DNA from: Solea solea
Lineage: Eukaryota; Chordata; Actinopteri; Pleuronectiformes; Soleidae
NCBI RefSeq assembly: GCF_958295425.1
Contig: NC_081138.1
Span: 25,131,733-25,195,732 of the forward strand
DNA length: 64,000 nucleotides
Reading direction: 5' to 3'
A program made the position numbers and the translations under genes. Below are positions 38,515 to 51,536 of this stretch, piece after piece; the stretch's first letter is position 1, and each line of letters begins with the position of its first letter. The notes under the pieces were generated by a model, which was given only the letters and a program-made list of their open reading frames with translations, ran no database searches and was not told the DNA's origin.

Positions 38515-38760
38515 TCACCACCCGGTCTGAACGAGGGCCTTACTATGTGGAGTTTGCATTTTTTCCCCTGTGAGCAGTTTCCTCCTATTATCTAAAAACA
38601 TGCAGAGGTTATTTGGTCACACGTGAGAGTGACTGGTTATTCATCTTTGTGTTTTCACCCTGTGATGGACTGGTGACCTGTCCAGGGTGTACCCTGCCTT
38701 TCACCCTGGGTCATCTGGGATTGGCTCCAGCTGCTTCATGTGGAGGATAAAATTTATATA
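38515..38760 (-). repeat. Dispersed fish repeat, reverse copy
   Basis: 'gatggactggtgacctgtcc', 'agggtgtaccctgcctttc', 'ggattggctccagctgc' and 'ttcatgtggaggataaa' are the reverse complement of the family. It abuts the end of the Tc1 remnant. Confidence 0.85.
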
Positions 38761-40083
38761 AATACACTATACTGATGAATGCATTAAAGAACCCTAAATG
38801 TCAGTTTTGATTTGAAGTGGTTGATTCAGTGACTAAAATAGTTACAGGTGAAATGGAAAGTGTTGGACGCAGAAATAGTTGTTTTGCGTGGAGTCATCTT
38901 GGTGCAAACAGACATTTATTATATTCTTACATAATTACAGTGCACAGAGGGCAAATCACAGTTTTATCACATGCATAACAACATTGAGTATCTATCCAAT
39001 AAATGGTTTCGGAAGGAAGGAGGTGGTGGAATGTCATTTGCACTCACACCAGCAGTAAATCAATACGGCCAAAGATTTTAGATACTGTCCTTATCGTGCT
39101 TTTATCTCATCCTTATCAAAATATGAGCTATTCTAGCCTCATGGGTGATCAATGAACATTCCCACTGCTACTGAAACAAACACAAGGGCATCTATCTGTG
39201 CTCTATCCGCTCTTATCTAAACGAGGAATCACATGGTCGTCATCCATTATTCCATCAGTGATCAAATCAAATCCTTTCCTCGGTTTTAGCTCAACAACTG
39301 GAGAGCGCAGCTATTCTTGAACACCTCCACCAACTCTTGTTCAATTGCATGACTTTTGCAGGCTGATGCTGGAGCAAATATAAGTTTATGCATGACTGTA
39401 CTCTATGACACTGTTCTACCAAGAGGCTATCAGTGCCTTATCTTAAGTTGTGTAAAAGTAGTGTCAAACAAGATTTCTGGTAAATGATCAACCACAGGGT
39501 CATGATAGACCGGTAAACCCCTAACGGCAAAAGGGGAGGGGGGGGCTGTAGTTTAAGTTGCTGTGTTATTAATCAATAATTCCATAATAAGCTTTAAGCA
39601 AAATGTAAATGTGAGTTCTACACCTCCGCATCTCCTTTTCCAGCCCCCCCAAATGGCTGTTCTACTAAGAAGCTTACACTTACACATCCCTTTGTTGGAA
39701 AGGTTGCTAATCCAGCACTGGTAATAACTGCCTACTCTGCCTACTATAAAGTAGCCTCAAAAAGTGAATCAATCTGGGTGGAGCAGTTCAGAGATGGTGG
39801 ACCCATTGCCTTGGGTCACGTGCGAGACATGTCGCTGTCTTTCCTGCGATTCTGCCTATTACAACTTCACTGATATTTTCTTAAACCATTCTCAGTTAAT
39901 GTATTTAGAATTACTGACATTCACACACAATGGAAACATCTGTGCATGTATATTATGCAGATAAACAACACAACTGATCCGAATGTACTGTATATTTAAA
40001 CATTCATACATTTTCTTGTGACGATTAAAAGAGAAGTAATCCACACTTCTCCAGCTCCAAAGTCATGTTAACTAACAAAGAAG

Positions 40084-40085
<2 letters not shown>
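38761..40085. other. Intergenic, candidate conserved block
   Basis: The block 39070-39380 is non-repetitive with GATA-type (tatcta, cttatct) and TAAT-free mixed motifs; possibly regulatory. No gene recognised. Confidence 0.5.

Positions 40086-40117
<32 letters not shown>
40086..40117. repeat. (GT)n microsatellite
   Basis: Sixteen uninterrupted GT units. Confidence 0.98.
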
Positions 40118-40118
<1 letters not shown>

Positions 40119-43061
40119 AGTAAGGATGGTGGACAGCTTGCACAGACCCAACAGCATATCACCTCGTCTGTCAATCAAGCCACAGGGGAGGTGAAGGGTA
40201 AGGAGGAGACAGGCACGCTGGCTAATCATTTTGTAATCAGGCGTCAAAACAAAACAAAAAATGTTTATCTGATCAGCGCAGGCGGCTGCCAGAGTTGACA
40301 TGGAGGTTTTTTCCTCCCGTGTCATCATGTCAGGGCTAATGGACAGTGGTGAGGAGGGGAGTTAATTACTTTTGACGATGTTCCCTGCTAATTTCCCATT
40401 TATATGGAGCCTCTTTTCTCCTCCCCCATCAACCAACACTTCCAGAGTTAAAAGTGAGGCAAACAAGGCAGCCTTGTTCCCAAGGATTTTCATTAAAAAT
40501 TGCTTAACTGTACATCAGCGTTATTTCAATATTGTTTAGTAGACTTGTTGTTCGCCTACTTGCTCCAACCATCATTTAGGGTTAGGAGAAATAGACAACT
40601 CGTTGTAATATTAAAACTGAATGCAAGTGGAATGGTGATAGAAAACCCACACTGAAATCTGTGCTCTAAGGAAAAGTCTTTGCATCTTTAGTGGCATCTA
40701 ATCACAAGGAACATTTATTTTTATTTTATTTTTTTTATTTTTTAAATGTATGAAATAACCAGATGCCCTCCTTTCTTTTTGCCATCTATGGACATTGTCA
40801 TTTTGGCAAGCAATAATAGGAAATATGTGCTCAACACCATCTAAACACCACCAAAGTCTAAAGCAATGCTCCTTTAAAAAAAAGCAAAAGTTGGTCATTA
40901 AACACTATTTTCAGCTGTGGATTCCTTCCAAGTGTGACAGCACTTCAACACTGGTCTTCAGTTGTGACACCAGCTGTCTCACACCTAAGAAAAGCTCTGG
41001 CAGACAGGCATCTTAGAGGCTGCGACTCTGCAGAGAGCAGCAACCAGTGTGTGACACTTTGTCATCTGGGACACAGTCACAACCTCTGTCTCTTTCACTT
41101 ACCTTCAGCTGGACTCGTGTTGATGTCACATCATCAAAGACTCAGGCCACTTATGTGCTTATGGACAAGTTATTGTTGCCCTTGCACCTTATTATAGTCA
41201 TTATTATTTTTATAATACAGTAATACAATGTAGGATTTGCGCTCAGGTTCTCCCCCCCAACAATGGTTTTATTTGTCGTAAAATATACAGCTGGTGTGAC
41301 AAGCCAATGATGCCAGTGAACTCTGAAGCAGGACGTCTCATCTACAAATAACCAGCTACAATTGCCTATGTTATAGCAGTTTATACAAATACGATTACAT
41401 TGATGAGACCAAAACAAAAGAATGTATGCTGTAAAGTTGAATGTTGTAGTTTCAGACTCTGACAGAGGTCACATTCACCCTGTTGTAAGTTGATATACCA
41501 TCAAAATAATCTTGGAGACATTATTCAAAAGGCTGAAGTCCTGCATTGTGTTGCTTTATCTCTGACATTGTCAATTATGACGTATGAAAGTGGGAGTAGT
41601 ATAGAGTCAGGGGTAAGTGGACATTTTTTTTTTTTGTCTGTGTGTAAGTGCTACATTCTGTATATGCACTATAAATATTAACAATCTGTAAATAAATTAC
41701 TGCATGTGCCGCACATTTCCAGAACTTCAGTTTGTAACAGTCCCAGATAGCATTTAAGGGGAAATTACGATACCGTCCATAATAAAATTACCTCAAGTCG
41801 GTCTAAATCTGGGCCTGTGACAGCTGCTTCTGAGACCCACCCCCTTCTTAAAGCCTTTTACATTATTATATGTTATCCTAATGGTAGCAGCCAGCATACT
41901 TAATACTAGCAGTATGCATGATAAATGACCATACCCCCGGCTGATATATATGTAAGGGCCAAGAGTGAAGAGGGACATTTATACTTGGCTATCAATCTGA
42001 CCAGGATCTGTGGTCACTAGTGAAGACAGAGGTAATTCATTTTAAAAGGGGCTCAGCAGGCTACGAGGGGCCCTATGGGGTGGCGATCGGTCCTCACCCT
42101 ATGATTGAGATGAAAGTGGAGCTCTTTTATGGGCTTCTTAATTTAGAGAGGCAGACACTGCCATAGATACCCTGTCAGTGAAGAAAAGGGGCAAAGGGGC
42201 GTTTGGGTCTGGTCCCTAAGAAAGACGTTATCTTAATGCATGTGTAAGTGCACAAATCTTACCCCGAAAATATTGGGTGAAACGTGAGTTCCATGTAAGT
42301 GTTGTTTTTCCTGGGAAAAATCTGTTTTTGAGCCAAGGGACTCTGAGCTCTGGAGGAGTATTTGGGGACTTTAACGGCCATCTATCTTTGATTGAATAGG
42401 AAGTGTTGACATCCATATACCTTGTAGGTCATAGATATAAATGATGATACACAGACAAGCACGTCCCCAGCGTCTCCTCGCAGTCAATATGACGATATTC
42501 TGCCACGGAACCTTCTGTAAAGGAAGCTACTGTCGAAGTTTACAGTGCTGTGTTCTGCTGCCCCAAACCCCCGGGATCTATGCAGGGTTAATTCTTTCAG
42601 GAATAGCTTTTAGAAATCAAGAGATTGATGAGCATTTAAGCATGACACCAATCAATCAGAAAGACAAATCCTCCGTGTCACCCGGTGTGCTGTGTTCTAT
42701 TCTGTGGCAGACAGGCACTCCACCTGCATGCAAACAATGTCCCCAATTTGTCAGGGACACAATAACAGCCCTGGCAGGCCCCATTTGCATCACTGTGTGT
42801 ACAACAAATGTAATTGATCACGATATTGATTATTGTATTTTTGGAGAAAAGAGATATCCCCAAAGAGTTGAGGTGGATGAACAATCAGATCTTTAAATGT
42901 ATCTTCTTTGACCTTTGCAAAGATATCTACTCATTTATTTGATGAATATGTAAGCATAAACAAAATACCATCTGATTCTGAATCCGGAGGAAATAGCACG
43001 TCATTTATGGCAAGAACTACAATAACTTTTGCAGAGATGTTTGATGATGCTCTAAAACCAT
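40118..43061. other. Intergenic, with the longest open frame of the window
   Basis: The frame 42441-42896 (151 codons, plus strand) is Cys-rich and unlike any family I know. Its sequence, with 'caatcaatcag', 'ccccatttgcatcac' and 'gtaattgatcacgatattga', looks more like a conserved noncoding element than protein-coding DNA. Nothing else seen. Confidence 0.5.
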
Positions 43062-43310
43062 CAACTCATTCTTTGTCTACTGCTTTATCCTCCACATGAA
43101 GGTCGCAGGGCCACTGGAGCAAATCTCAGCTGATATTTTGGCCTCCAGTCTAATTGCAGGGTCAACATATGGAGACAAACAACCATTCACTGTCACATTC
43201 ACACCTATGGTCACACCAGAGAAGGGAGAACAACCCCACTCAGAACCCGGATGCAAACTGGCAACCTTCATGCTACGAGGCAACAGTGCTAGCCACGTGC
43301 CCCCACTATG
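43062..43310 (+). repeat. Dispersed fish repeat, degenerate copy
   Basis: 'ctgctttatcctccacatga', 'ggagacaaacaaccattcac', 'tcacacctatggtca' and 'cagaacccggatgcaaactg' follow the family order. Confidence 0.8.
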
Positions 43311-46300
43311 TGACAAAAAATATACACTATGTAATAATTGTAACTTCTACTACTTCTATGGATTATTATCATAAGACCAAAGTTAGATAGTTCCTGATTC
43401 CTCCTCCTCCTCGCACTTGCAAATTTGATGTCTGGTGGATTGAGCCATTAGTTTATTCTTAACTCTTAAATGACCTTTCCTTATCTCATGAGTAAAATGT
43501 TTTATTCAACAATCTTAAGAGGATGTGAGCGTTAAAATTTGAGCTACGGTTGATGGAATGGTTGAGCCAGGATGGATGATGGACGGGCTGTAGATGAAAA
43601 CATGTCAGAAAAAGCAGTTCTTGTGCACGACCCTCCTTCACTTCAGTCAGAATGAATCATCCTCTGGTCTGAGGTTGAGTCAAGGATGTTGCACCTCTCC
43701 TCGAAGACACTTCTGCGGCTCTGCCACTAGTCAGCAGAACAAATGATGCAGTCACACTACTTGTTTGAGCCATGAGGCAGCGCTCAGAGTAACGCTCTAA
43801 TTGAGGACGCGCTTCCCTCTGCCACAGTTGCATATTATTAACACACAAAACAAGGGCCAATTGATCATTAGTGCATCAATATGTAGTTTGCATAAAATTA
43901 TTTCCTTTAAATAGTCTGTGTTTATGGTGACACGGGGTTGTCTCATCAATAATGTAAATGAGCCATTAGGGCATTAACAGGCTGTCTGTGGTAATGAGGG
44001 ACCACCAGGCGTCACTGAGTTACAACACTCCCTGCCACACAATGGCCACGCCATTTATACATACAAATCACACCAACTTAAAGCTTGCGATTCATACTCT
44101 TTTGGCTCAAATCTGTGGGTTTTTTGTGCAGTTATTTATTTACGTGAGTTTTTGATCTGATTTGACCAATTTTCAATATCTTTTATCCTTGCTGTTCACT
44201 CTCAAAACTGTTACCGGTGACACAGTTTCAAACAAATAGCGATTAGAGATGATTACAAATGCAATATACTCCTGAGGAGAATTCCTAATGAGGCAGTCAA
44301 AGCTCATCTCAGACCATGCCCTTTGCCTCAATCCATAAGTGTTCCTGGCTGCCACCTGCAACCTTGAGACTCCCTCTTCTCTCCCCCCGTCTCTTCTCCA
44401 TGTCTGCCAATAATAAGGAGCCAGATGAAGTGGCAGTGAGAGGAAATGTTTACCATCAAATTAGTTGTGTCATCTCTAGGATCTGTGATGCAAGCCACAG
44501 AGAGGGATATCAATGCAATCCATCACGCCATTGATTCCTGCAAGACAAAAGATTCAAATTCACGGCATAAAAGGTTTTCGTTAAGAAAAGTCTGTCATTC
44601 TGCAGCGAGTCACTGTTTGGGACAAAGGTAGTTTTCTGAGGAACTATAGAACCATAACGCTTTATGAGCAACGACTGCAGAAGCACATAGAAAAATACTT
44701 TATCTGGTGACAAATTTGACTGAAATCTTGCCTTTTACAGCTCATTACACGTGCTGTGGTTATACCTGCCTTCCACGATACTCTGGAGATATTTAACACC
44801 CAAAAAGGAGAAGTTTGAAAACGCTGCTGGCTCTGTTGTAGTTTGAAAAGTGCAGGGCTGCGAATTAGTCTTAATGGGCAGAAAGAAATACTTGATGCAG
44901 TTACCCACATTCACATCCTGGCTTATTGGCCGCGAGTCCACTTTGATCAGCTTTGAATAAAAAGTTGATGACCTAGTCATCGTTCGAATGAAAGAAATGT
45001 GCTTAATTTTTCACTGTTGTTGTTTTTCTTTCTTTGTGTTGTGAGCTCCCCGTTTACATTGACACAAACATGCAGAGCATTTTCATCACTTTTACAGAAA
45101 CGTGTCTTTAGTAGTGTGGACGATGTCGCCCCATGGTTCATTGTTAACTCTGTTGTGTTGGTGTTAAAGGAAGCATTTGTTCCCACCACTCACTGCCAGT
45201 AGAGATATCTGTGCGAGCCTTGGCCAGGTGTTTAAATTCAGTTTGGACACTTGCCAGTGACTTGTATTGGAATTTAAATCTTCATGCAATGGAGTCTTGT
45301 GTATGCTACTGGGGAAAATTTATACCCTGTAGTTTTTTTTTTTTCTTTTCTGAAGACAATAAAATTTGACATGTCACTAACACCCACACATCAGTCTTCA
45401 TCAGTCCAAGTCAGAGTGGAACTGTAAATCTAGCCTATATTTGGGATGTTAGTATAATGATGTATGGTAATAGCTAAAATAATAGGATCATATGTCTCAG
45501 TATGACTGGGCCATATCTTTACCTGCCATGCCACTCAGTGCCCATGCTCTGCCATCATCTCTGAATACTAGCACACGAGGGGGCTCGTTAGCCTGCTATT
45601 ACAGATGTGACAAGCACACCATAATAGCCCAATTATCCCAAAATGCCAAATTTTACTCCAAAGGAAAAGGAGTGTGTAGTGATTAATGGTGAACACTTAA
45701 GGGGAAGAGTTAGACAACGCTGTTGGATAGGAGAAAATATGTATCAGGCTGCCGCCACTACAGATGCTTCCTCCCCCTGACAACTGCAATTCATTTGAGA
45801 TGCTATTAACATGCATAATTATGCTAATCAAGCAGTAATTAAGTGCCAATTCATCAGAGACCATTTTTTGTCTGTAATTTCATCAAGCATGGCTGTTGTG
45901 GTTTGTGGGTTTCCCCCCCCCCCCCCCCCCCATGCATATTTCTGTATACAATATTGCTCAAATGAGGCGCTCTCATTTCATCCAACATTTCCTTTCCTGT
46001 ATGCTCCTGAAGTTTGTAAACAGGATGTGGTAGAGATCCATTCATAGATCCATTAACATACCCCCCCGCCCGCCTCGCCCCCGCCCCTTTCCAAAGTCAA
46101 ATACTAAGAGACTCTCATCAGCCGCAGCACACAACATACCACTGGGTTTTTACTCAGTAACATTTCATGAGTTTAATCCTCATACATGCTGTTATCGCCC
46201 CCCCCCAAAAAAAAAAAGAAAAGATGAATAATACAGAATGTCTTCTATGGTATACATGATGTCACTACTCCTCTGAGTCAACATGGCAGGTGAAATGTTA

Positions 46301-47881
46301 TTTGCAATGGCATTTCTTCAGTCCAGTTTCACCCAGAGAGTCAGACAGGTGTTCTTATCGGACAGGAAAGCCTGTGGTGATGCACGTCAGTCTTGATCAC
46401 CCTTGACGATGGCCTTAGGTAAGAAATCTGCTTCCGTCCCTCTGACCTAGGAATTCTTTCGGTTTCAGCATTTATACTAGTTTTTGCAGCAGGAACAAAC
46501 AGTCACACGTTGAAGTGGACAGTTGAGAAAAATGCTTGTAGTCACTCAATTATAATTGTTTTCGATATCCTTTTCTTTGGCGATGGTAGAAATTTTAATT
46601 TTGCTGTCACGTGCCATCAAAATGGCCTTGTTGTGTTTGCCTCATTGTCCTGTCATTGTATCCAGATCCTGGAGTCCTGTTACAGCAATGTTTAATGAAG
46701 GCAGTTCATCTGGTATTCTGTAAAACCACGTCTTACCCCAAAATGCTTGTGGTTCAATGACAAATCCAGTGGCCAAAAATAACTGTGACAGAGTCATTGT
46801 ATTTAGCTTTGTATACTCACTACATTGCAGAACAACACATTTGTAGATGTTCACACCTAATTGCAGTTGTAAAAGAAACTTGCACCACACATTAACACAT
46901 ACTGCGACACTCAGCCATTAACTGTTGTCCATCAATAGCCTCCTAATCACTGCTTATTGGAAATTAGGAAGTGAGGAAGTTGCACATTAATTACACTCTC
47001 ATATTATTTGCTCAGTATAAACCTCACTACAGTACGAACCAGTAGTATAAATATAATGATATTTATATGCTATCACAAATGAGTGCAATTAAGAGGTTCT
47101 TCTTATTTTTAAGTAATGGATTACATCTTAAAATACATAGAGGTCAACTCAGACGCAGGTTCTATTCTCATTCAGTGCTGAGGGAACGTCGTCAGACAAA
47201 CATCCCTTTGGAATAAACTAATAGTTGTTGGCAAATCTTGTCTCAATATGAAGTGCTACCAGATTTTCTAAAAAACAATGCAATGTTGACTAAATGATCA
47301 AAGTAGTGACATCATGCTCAGTTATGTGGTCTAGATGACAGTTTAAACATCTCATATAGTGACTGATCACACACTACTCTACAATCATGTCTCACAAGAA
47401 CTCCCAAAAACACGCATGACGAGTAATACAGGGAATATTCAGCAAAACCAGAATTGATTTAGGTTAGGTTAGCTTTAGTGCACTTTCGAAGCAGATCTGT
47501 ACGTGTTCTCTTCTACCTGTTTTGATCTTGTCTTTGTTTTGTACTTTTTCCTCTTCTCCATGAAGAACCACTGTTGCCACTGTCACACCATCCCGGTCTC
47601 TGAGTGGCCGGGAGTTATTGCAGGTCAAATTTCTAGCACGCTGAATGAGATCGGCGCCTGTGATGTGTCGGGGAGGCATTGGTGGGTTCCCGCAGCCCGC
47701 GTCTTTAAATATTTCATACTTCATGACTGCCATCTGCCAGTCCAGAGCTGATTGGGGCGGTTGCTTATGGTTTGTGAAACGACGACAGCGAGTGGATTGT
47801 GAGGCTGAAAATCCCTGCAGATCATTCAAGAGCATTCATAGCCGATGAATTTGCAAGTACATTTTTATCAGATAAGGCTGC
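43311..47881. other. Intergenic, several candidate conserved blocks
   Basis: Blocks at 43650-44070, 44440-44620 and 45790-45880 have dense ATTA/TAAT, octamer-like and TTTGCAT-type words in unique sequence. A 19-base C run is at 45913-45931 and a C/A homopolymer pair at 46198-46217. No gene recognised. Confidence 0.5.
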
Positions 47882-47919
47882 GACAGAGGATGCACTCAGC
47901 ACAGAGTGCATCCTCTGTC
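47882..47919. repeat. Perfect 16-bp hairpin
   Basis: Arms 47882-47897 (gacagaggatgcactc) and 47904-47919 are exact reverse complements around the loop agcaca. Confidence 0.95.
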
Positions 47920-50754
47920 ACAGGATGAGATGGGCTCTGAGGTTTGACGGGGCAGACGAAGGCTCGTGAAGACGGCTGGCTGCTCCTTTTGACGGCGTGT
48001 CAGGGTTGGCTGGCAAGTTGCTTTGCTGCGTCTGGTTGAAGCAGTCATCATTGTGGCAGGCCTGTCAGAACAAACTGGTGTGCTGGAGACAGATACAGTT
48101 TTAGTGGCTGGATGCAGAGTATGCAACACATGCGCCCGCCCTAACACGGAATATGTTCCCCAAACTGGCAAGCTGGTGGCAAGTTAATGACAGGAACGGC
48201 CAGTGACATCATGAGAAACATGATGACACTCTGCTAAAGACATCTGAGTGAGTCCACAGATCAAACAGACAGGGTGATGACTTCAGGCTCAAACACAGTG
48301 GCGACTAGACTGCAGCCTCAGTGTTAAAAGTCTGTTTATTTCATTTCATGAAAGATTTCATAACAAACCCACTCATGAGGAAGGAGATGATAATTAAATT
48401 GAGAGGGAGAGAAATGGAACAATGCATTGCCTTGAGGGTGTTTACCTTGCATCACCGACGAAATTTCATTTTTGATGTATTCAAATGCATTGACACAGTG
48501 GGAGAATAATGTGTAATCATTAGGAGAGGGTTTGCAAATTATTTATGTAATGTAAACCATTATAATTTACTTCCATGTTGTTTTTTTTCCCCTTCCACTG
48601 CCATTAACAAGTGACTTTTAAAGCAATAAACGTCACAATTGCTTTAAGTTAATTAAAACAATAGACACCATATTGAAAGATAAGATGCCAGTCACACCAC
48701 CGTCTCCTGCACGCAGCAATTTACTGCTCAAGTGTAATGAGGGAGGGGTGACACAAATAATAGCTATTAAACTGTCAGCTTAGTGGAGGCTGGATCACAT
48801 TACTGGAATTAACTAAGATGCCCTATTATAAACACTTCCATCCTCTCCCAACACAGGCACGCGTGCACAAAAACACACCCGCCCAAAATATGCACACACA
48901 ATGGACAAGACGATATAAACATGGCTACTTTTGCACAGTACTTAACTACTTTTACTTTTCTCAACACTATAACATGTGTCCGTCTATAACTTTGGCTTGA
49001 AATATAATATAATTTAATATAATAAGATTTTATTCAAATACAGATTTGTCTGCTTTCTATGGCCAAACTCCATCGGCGACCAAATCAAATTGAGCCCATA
49101 TTGGAATAAAGAAAGCATGTGAAATATTTGTTGCTGGCAAGATGCACGTCTTCTAATGTGTTTGGAAGTATAATTATAAATGTAGAAATCTATTTCAACA
49201 GGCCAAACTTTTTACACACGTCTAAGGCCTAAAGCAGGGCCACCAAATAGTGAATTTATTGATGATTTGAACCCAAAAACGCAAAATAATAATAATGAAA
49301 AATGCATGAAAGACAGTAAAAGGCAAAAGACACATCCAAAGGCAACACTGACATCTGCTGGTCTGAGTTGAGGAGGTACGTATGTCTAAACCCTCAGGCT
49401 GCCTCTTACTATAATGTGTCAGATTATGATGTTATTAATACAACATTAATATATAAAAAAAAAAAGTCACCCTATTTGTATTCATGTCATTTACACTGAC
49501 ACTTTATTTACAATCCCAGTCCTCACTCTGGTGTCACTCTGATTTCCATTTCACTTTGATCAATTGAGTGGTGCTCCACACTTATCAGCAGGACTAATTT
49601 ATTTATGAACCTGCCATTTGTAATTATTGATCAGGATGTTCTCCGTTAGGGAACTAATGATATGCAGAGGTAAAAGATTCCCTAATTATTGTGTTTGGTT
49701 TAATTGAGGGTGTGTGTGTTTGTGCGCCTGCAGGAAGGTTCAGAGGGGAACTGACTGTTGCCCCGGCTGCCACACGAGCAGACACGCCAGCACAATCCGC
49801 CTCCGTTCATTACAACTGCAACTAATGAAAAACAGTGTTGTTTATTGTTAGACTTTGTTAAATTGTTTGTGGTAAATGGAATAGTCCTTCCACTACCTTA
49901 TTTTTACAGATATAGTAACAGCGGTAGAAGATGAAGTGAGCATGTGTTTCATTGACCGTGTGCAAATAGCAAGTCTTTAGCAAAAATCCCAAGATTAATT
50001 AAATTAGCCTTTGCGGTGTTGTATTTTTTTAAGAGATTTTACATCACCACCACTTAACCCTGCTATAAAATTTTCATTCAGGAGTCTGCGTTACAGTCAA
50101 ATTAATTATTCACAGGTTAAAAAGAGCAATGTGGTTCTTTTATTTGGTCTGACCTTCTCATAAAGACCATTATTTACTTTTAAATACCACAAATGACACA
50201 CGGTACATCGCGTCATGGTTGTTGTTGAACACTGAAATTGCCACAGTTATTACATTTCAGAAGATTTAGACTCATCACCACTCAGTGAATAATAACCTAT
50301 ATTAACTCAATTTTAGCAGTCAGCTCTACTAAATACACATTGTGTGTCACAGAGGGTTTTGTGACCAGTCCAAAACTGTTTTTAAAGAAGCTAAATATAA
50401 ATTTAAGTTGTTAATATTCAGCAATAAAGTGATCACTGATTATTTCATATAAAAACAGACTGCATCAGTCTTGTGAGCAACATTAAAGCAGCTTTTGAAG
50501 AACTTCTGTCACAATGGACAAAACCTCTTTTTTAATTATGTGCATTTTTTTTTTGACCAGAAGAGGGCAGTATTGAACCAACGATTCATCTAAATTCCTT
50601 ATGTTGCTGCAAAACAATATACTAAATGAATACAAATTATTTTCCATCATTTCCTCCAAATGCAGTATGATACGATAAATATGGTAAATATGATCAAACC
50701 ACTTTTTAAACTTCCTCTAAAGAATTCCCAACATGGCTTTCTGTTGACACACTG
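47920..50754. other. Intergenic up to ppfibp2 3' end
   Basis: Block 49540-49720 (ATTA and TAATTA words, 'aattattgatcagg') resembles a developmental enhancer. A CTCF-like motif is at 50557-50570. No gene recognised. Confidence 0.5.
50557..50570 (+). promoter_or_regulatory. CTCF-like motif
   Basis: ccagaagagggcag fits the CTCF core. It lies just beyond the presumed end of ppfibp2. Similar short sequences occur by chance and in fish repeats. Confidence 0.25.
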
Positions 50755-51314
50755 TTTATTATATTACTGTCAACTTGAAACAAGTCAGGACGTTTATAGA
50801 ACAACACCAACACGCTGTATTCAAAGGTGCAGAGCAGTTTAATTAATGTACCATGAAAAGTATTCAAACTTTATGTCACTCATAGATTAAAGTGAAACAG
50901 CAACACTTAGGGTAACCAATGTCAAACATACTGTAGAGTCAAACCAGGTATTTAACAAGATAGAAGGCATCGATATCCTAAATCTACAGATACAAAATGG
51001 TCAAGTAAAGTAAAGTTCAATGATTTTTTTGAAGCAAGTATAAGCTTTGGAATCTGATCGTGTAAGGAATGCAGAGAGCAGCTTTCATTAGACAATGCAC
51101 ACAGTGTCCTCATTCATAATCTTTAGGTGAACAACGTGCGAGCGACAAACAACAATGACCAACAGTAGCATGTGCAACGCGTCGTCTTTGTCGCCCATTC
51201 AGCAAATCATCACACTGTTGCATCCTGATTGAGTTTCTGCGTTCAAATCTTCACTGATTCACATAAGTCACTAGTGAGAGGGCAGCGATGGCGAGTCTGG
51301 AGCTAGTATTTAAA
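50755..51314 (-). other. ppfibp2: Probable ppfibp2 3' UTR with candidate poly(A) signals
   Basis: Downstream of the stop codon (lower coordinates) the sequence is AT-rich with no open frame. Minus-strand ATTAAA lies at 50838-50843 and AATAAA at 50755-50760, giving a 3' UTR of about 480-560 nt if used. The real cleavage site cannot be told from sequence alone. Confidence 0.4.
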
Positions 51315-51536
51315 TTATTCTTTGAAGCCATTGGCCTCGACCTTAGTCCCAGTCTGCTCCCGCTTCTCAGCCTGTCTGTCCAAGCTGGGGCTGAGGCCCT
51401 TGAATGCTGCGGAGTGCGATCTGGAAACTCCGTTCACCGACAGCGCTCCACCGTCCGTGGGGCAAATATAATCCGCGGATTCGTCGGGTTTCCTCTTTCT
51501 CAGGTGACTGAATTGGGTGAAGCCCAGCTTTTTTGG
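51315..51536 (-). CDS. ppfibp2: ppfibp2 last coding exon
   Basis: 222 nt including the TAA stop at 51315-51317. Encodes [30 protein letters not shown] and a 43-residue tail containing FKGLSPSLD and ending GFKE. The KKLGF...RKRK...DES.DYICP block is diagnostic of liprin-beta; the short tail without the long acidic extension of beta-1 favours beta-2. Acceptor gttttttttacag. Confidence 0.97.
   Translation of the reverse strand, partial: PKKLGFTQFSHLRKRKPDESADYICPTDGGALSVNGVSRSHSAAFKGLSPSLDRQAEKREQTGTKVEANGFKE

Noticed and set aside
47464..47835. 123-codon minus-strand open frame
   Set aside because: No start context, family match or splice support; the sequence looks like unique noncoding DNA.
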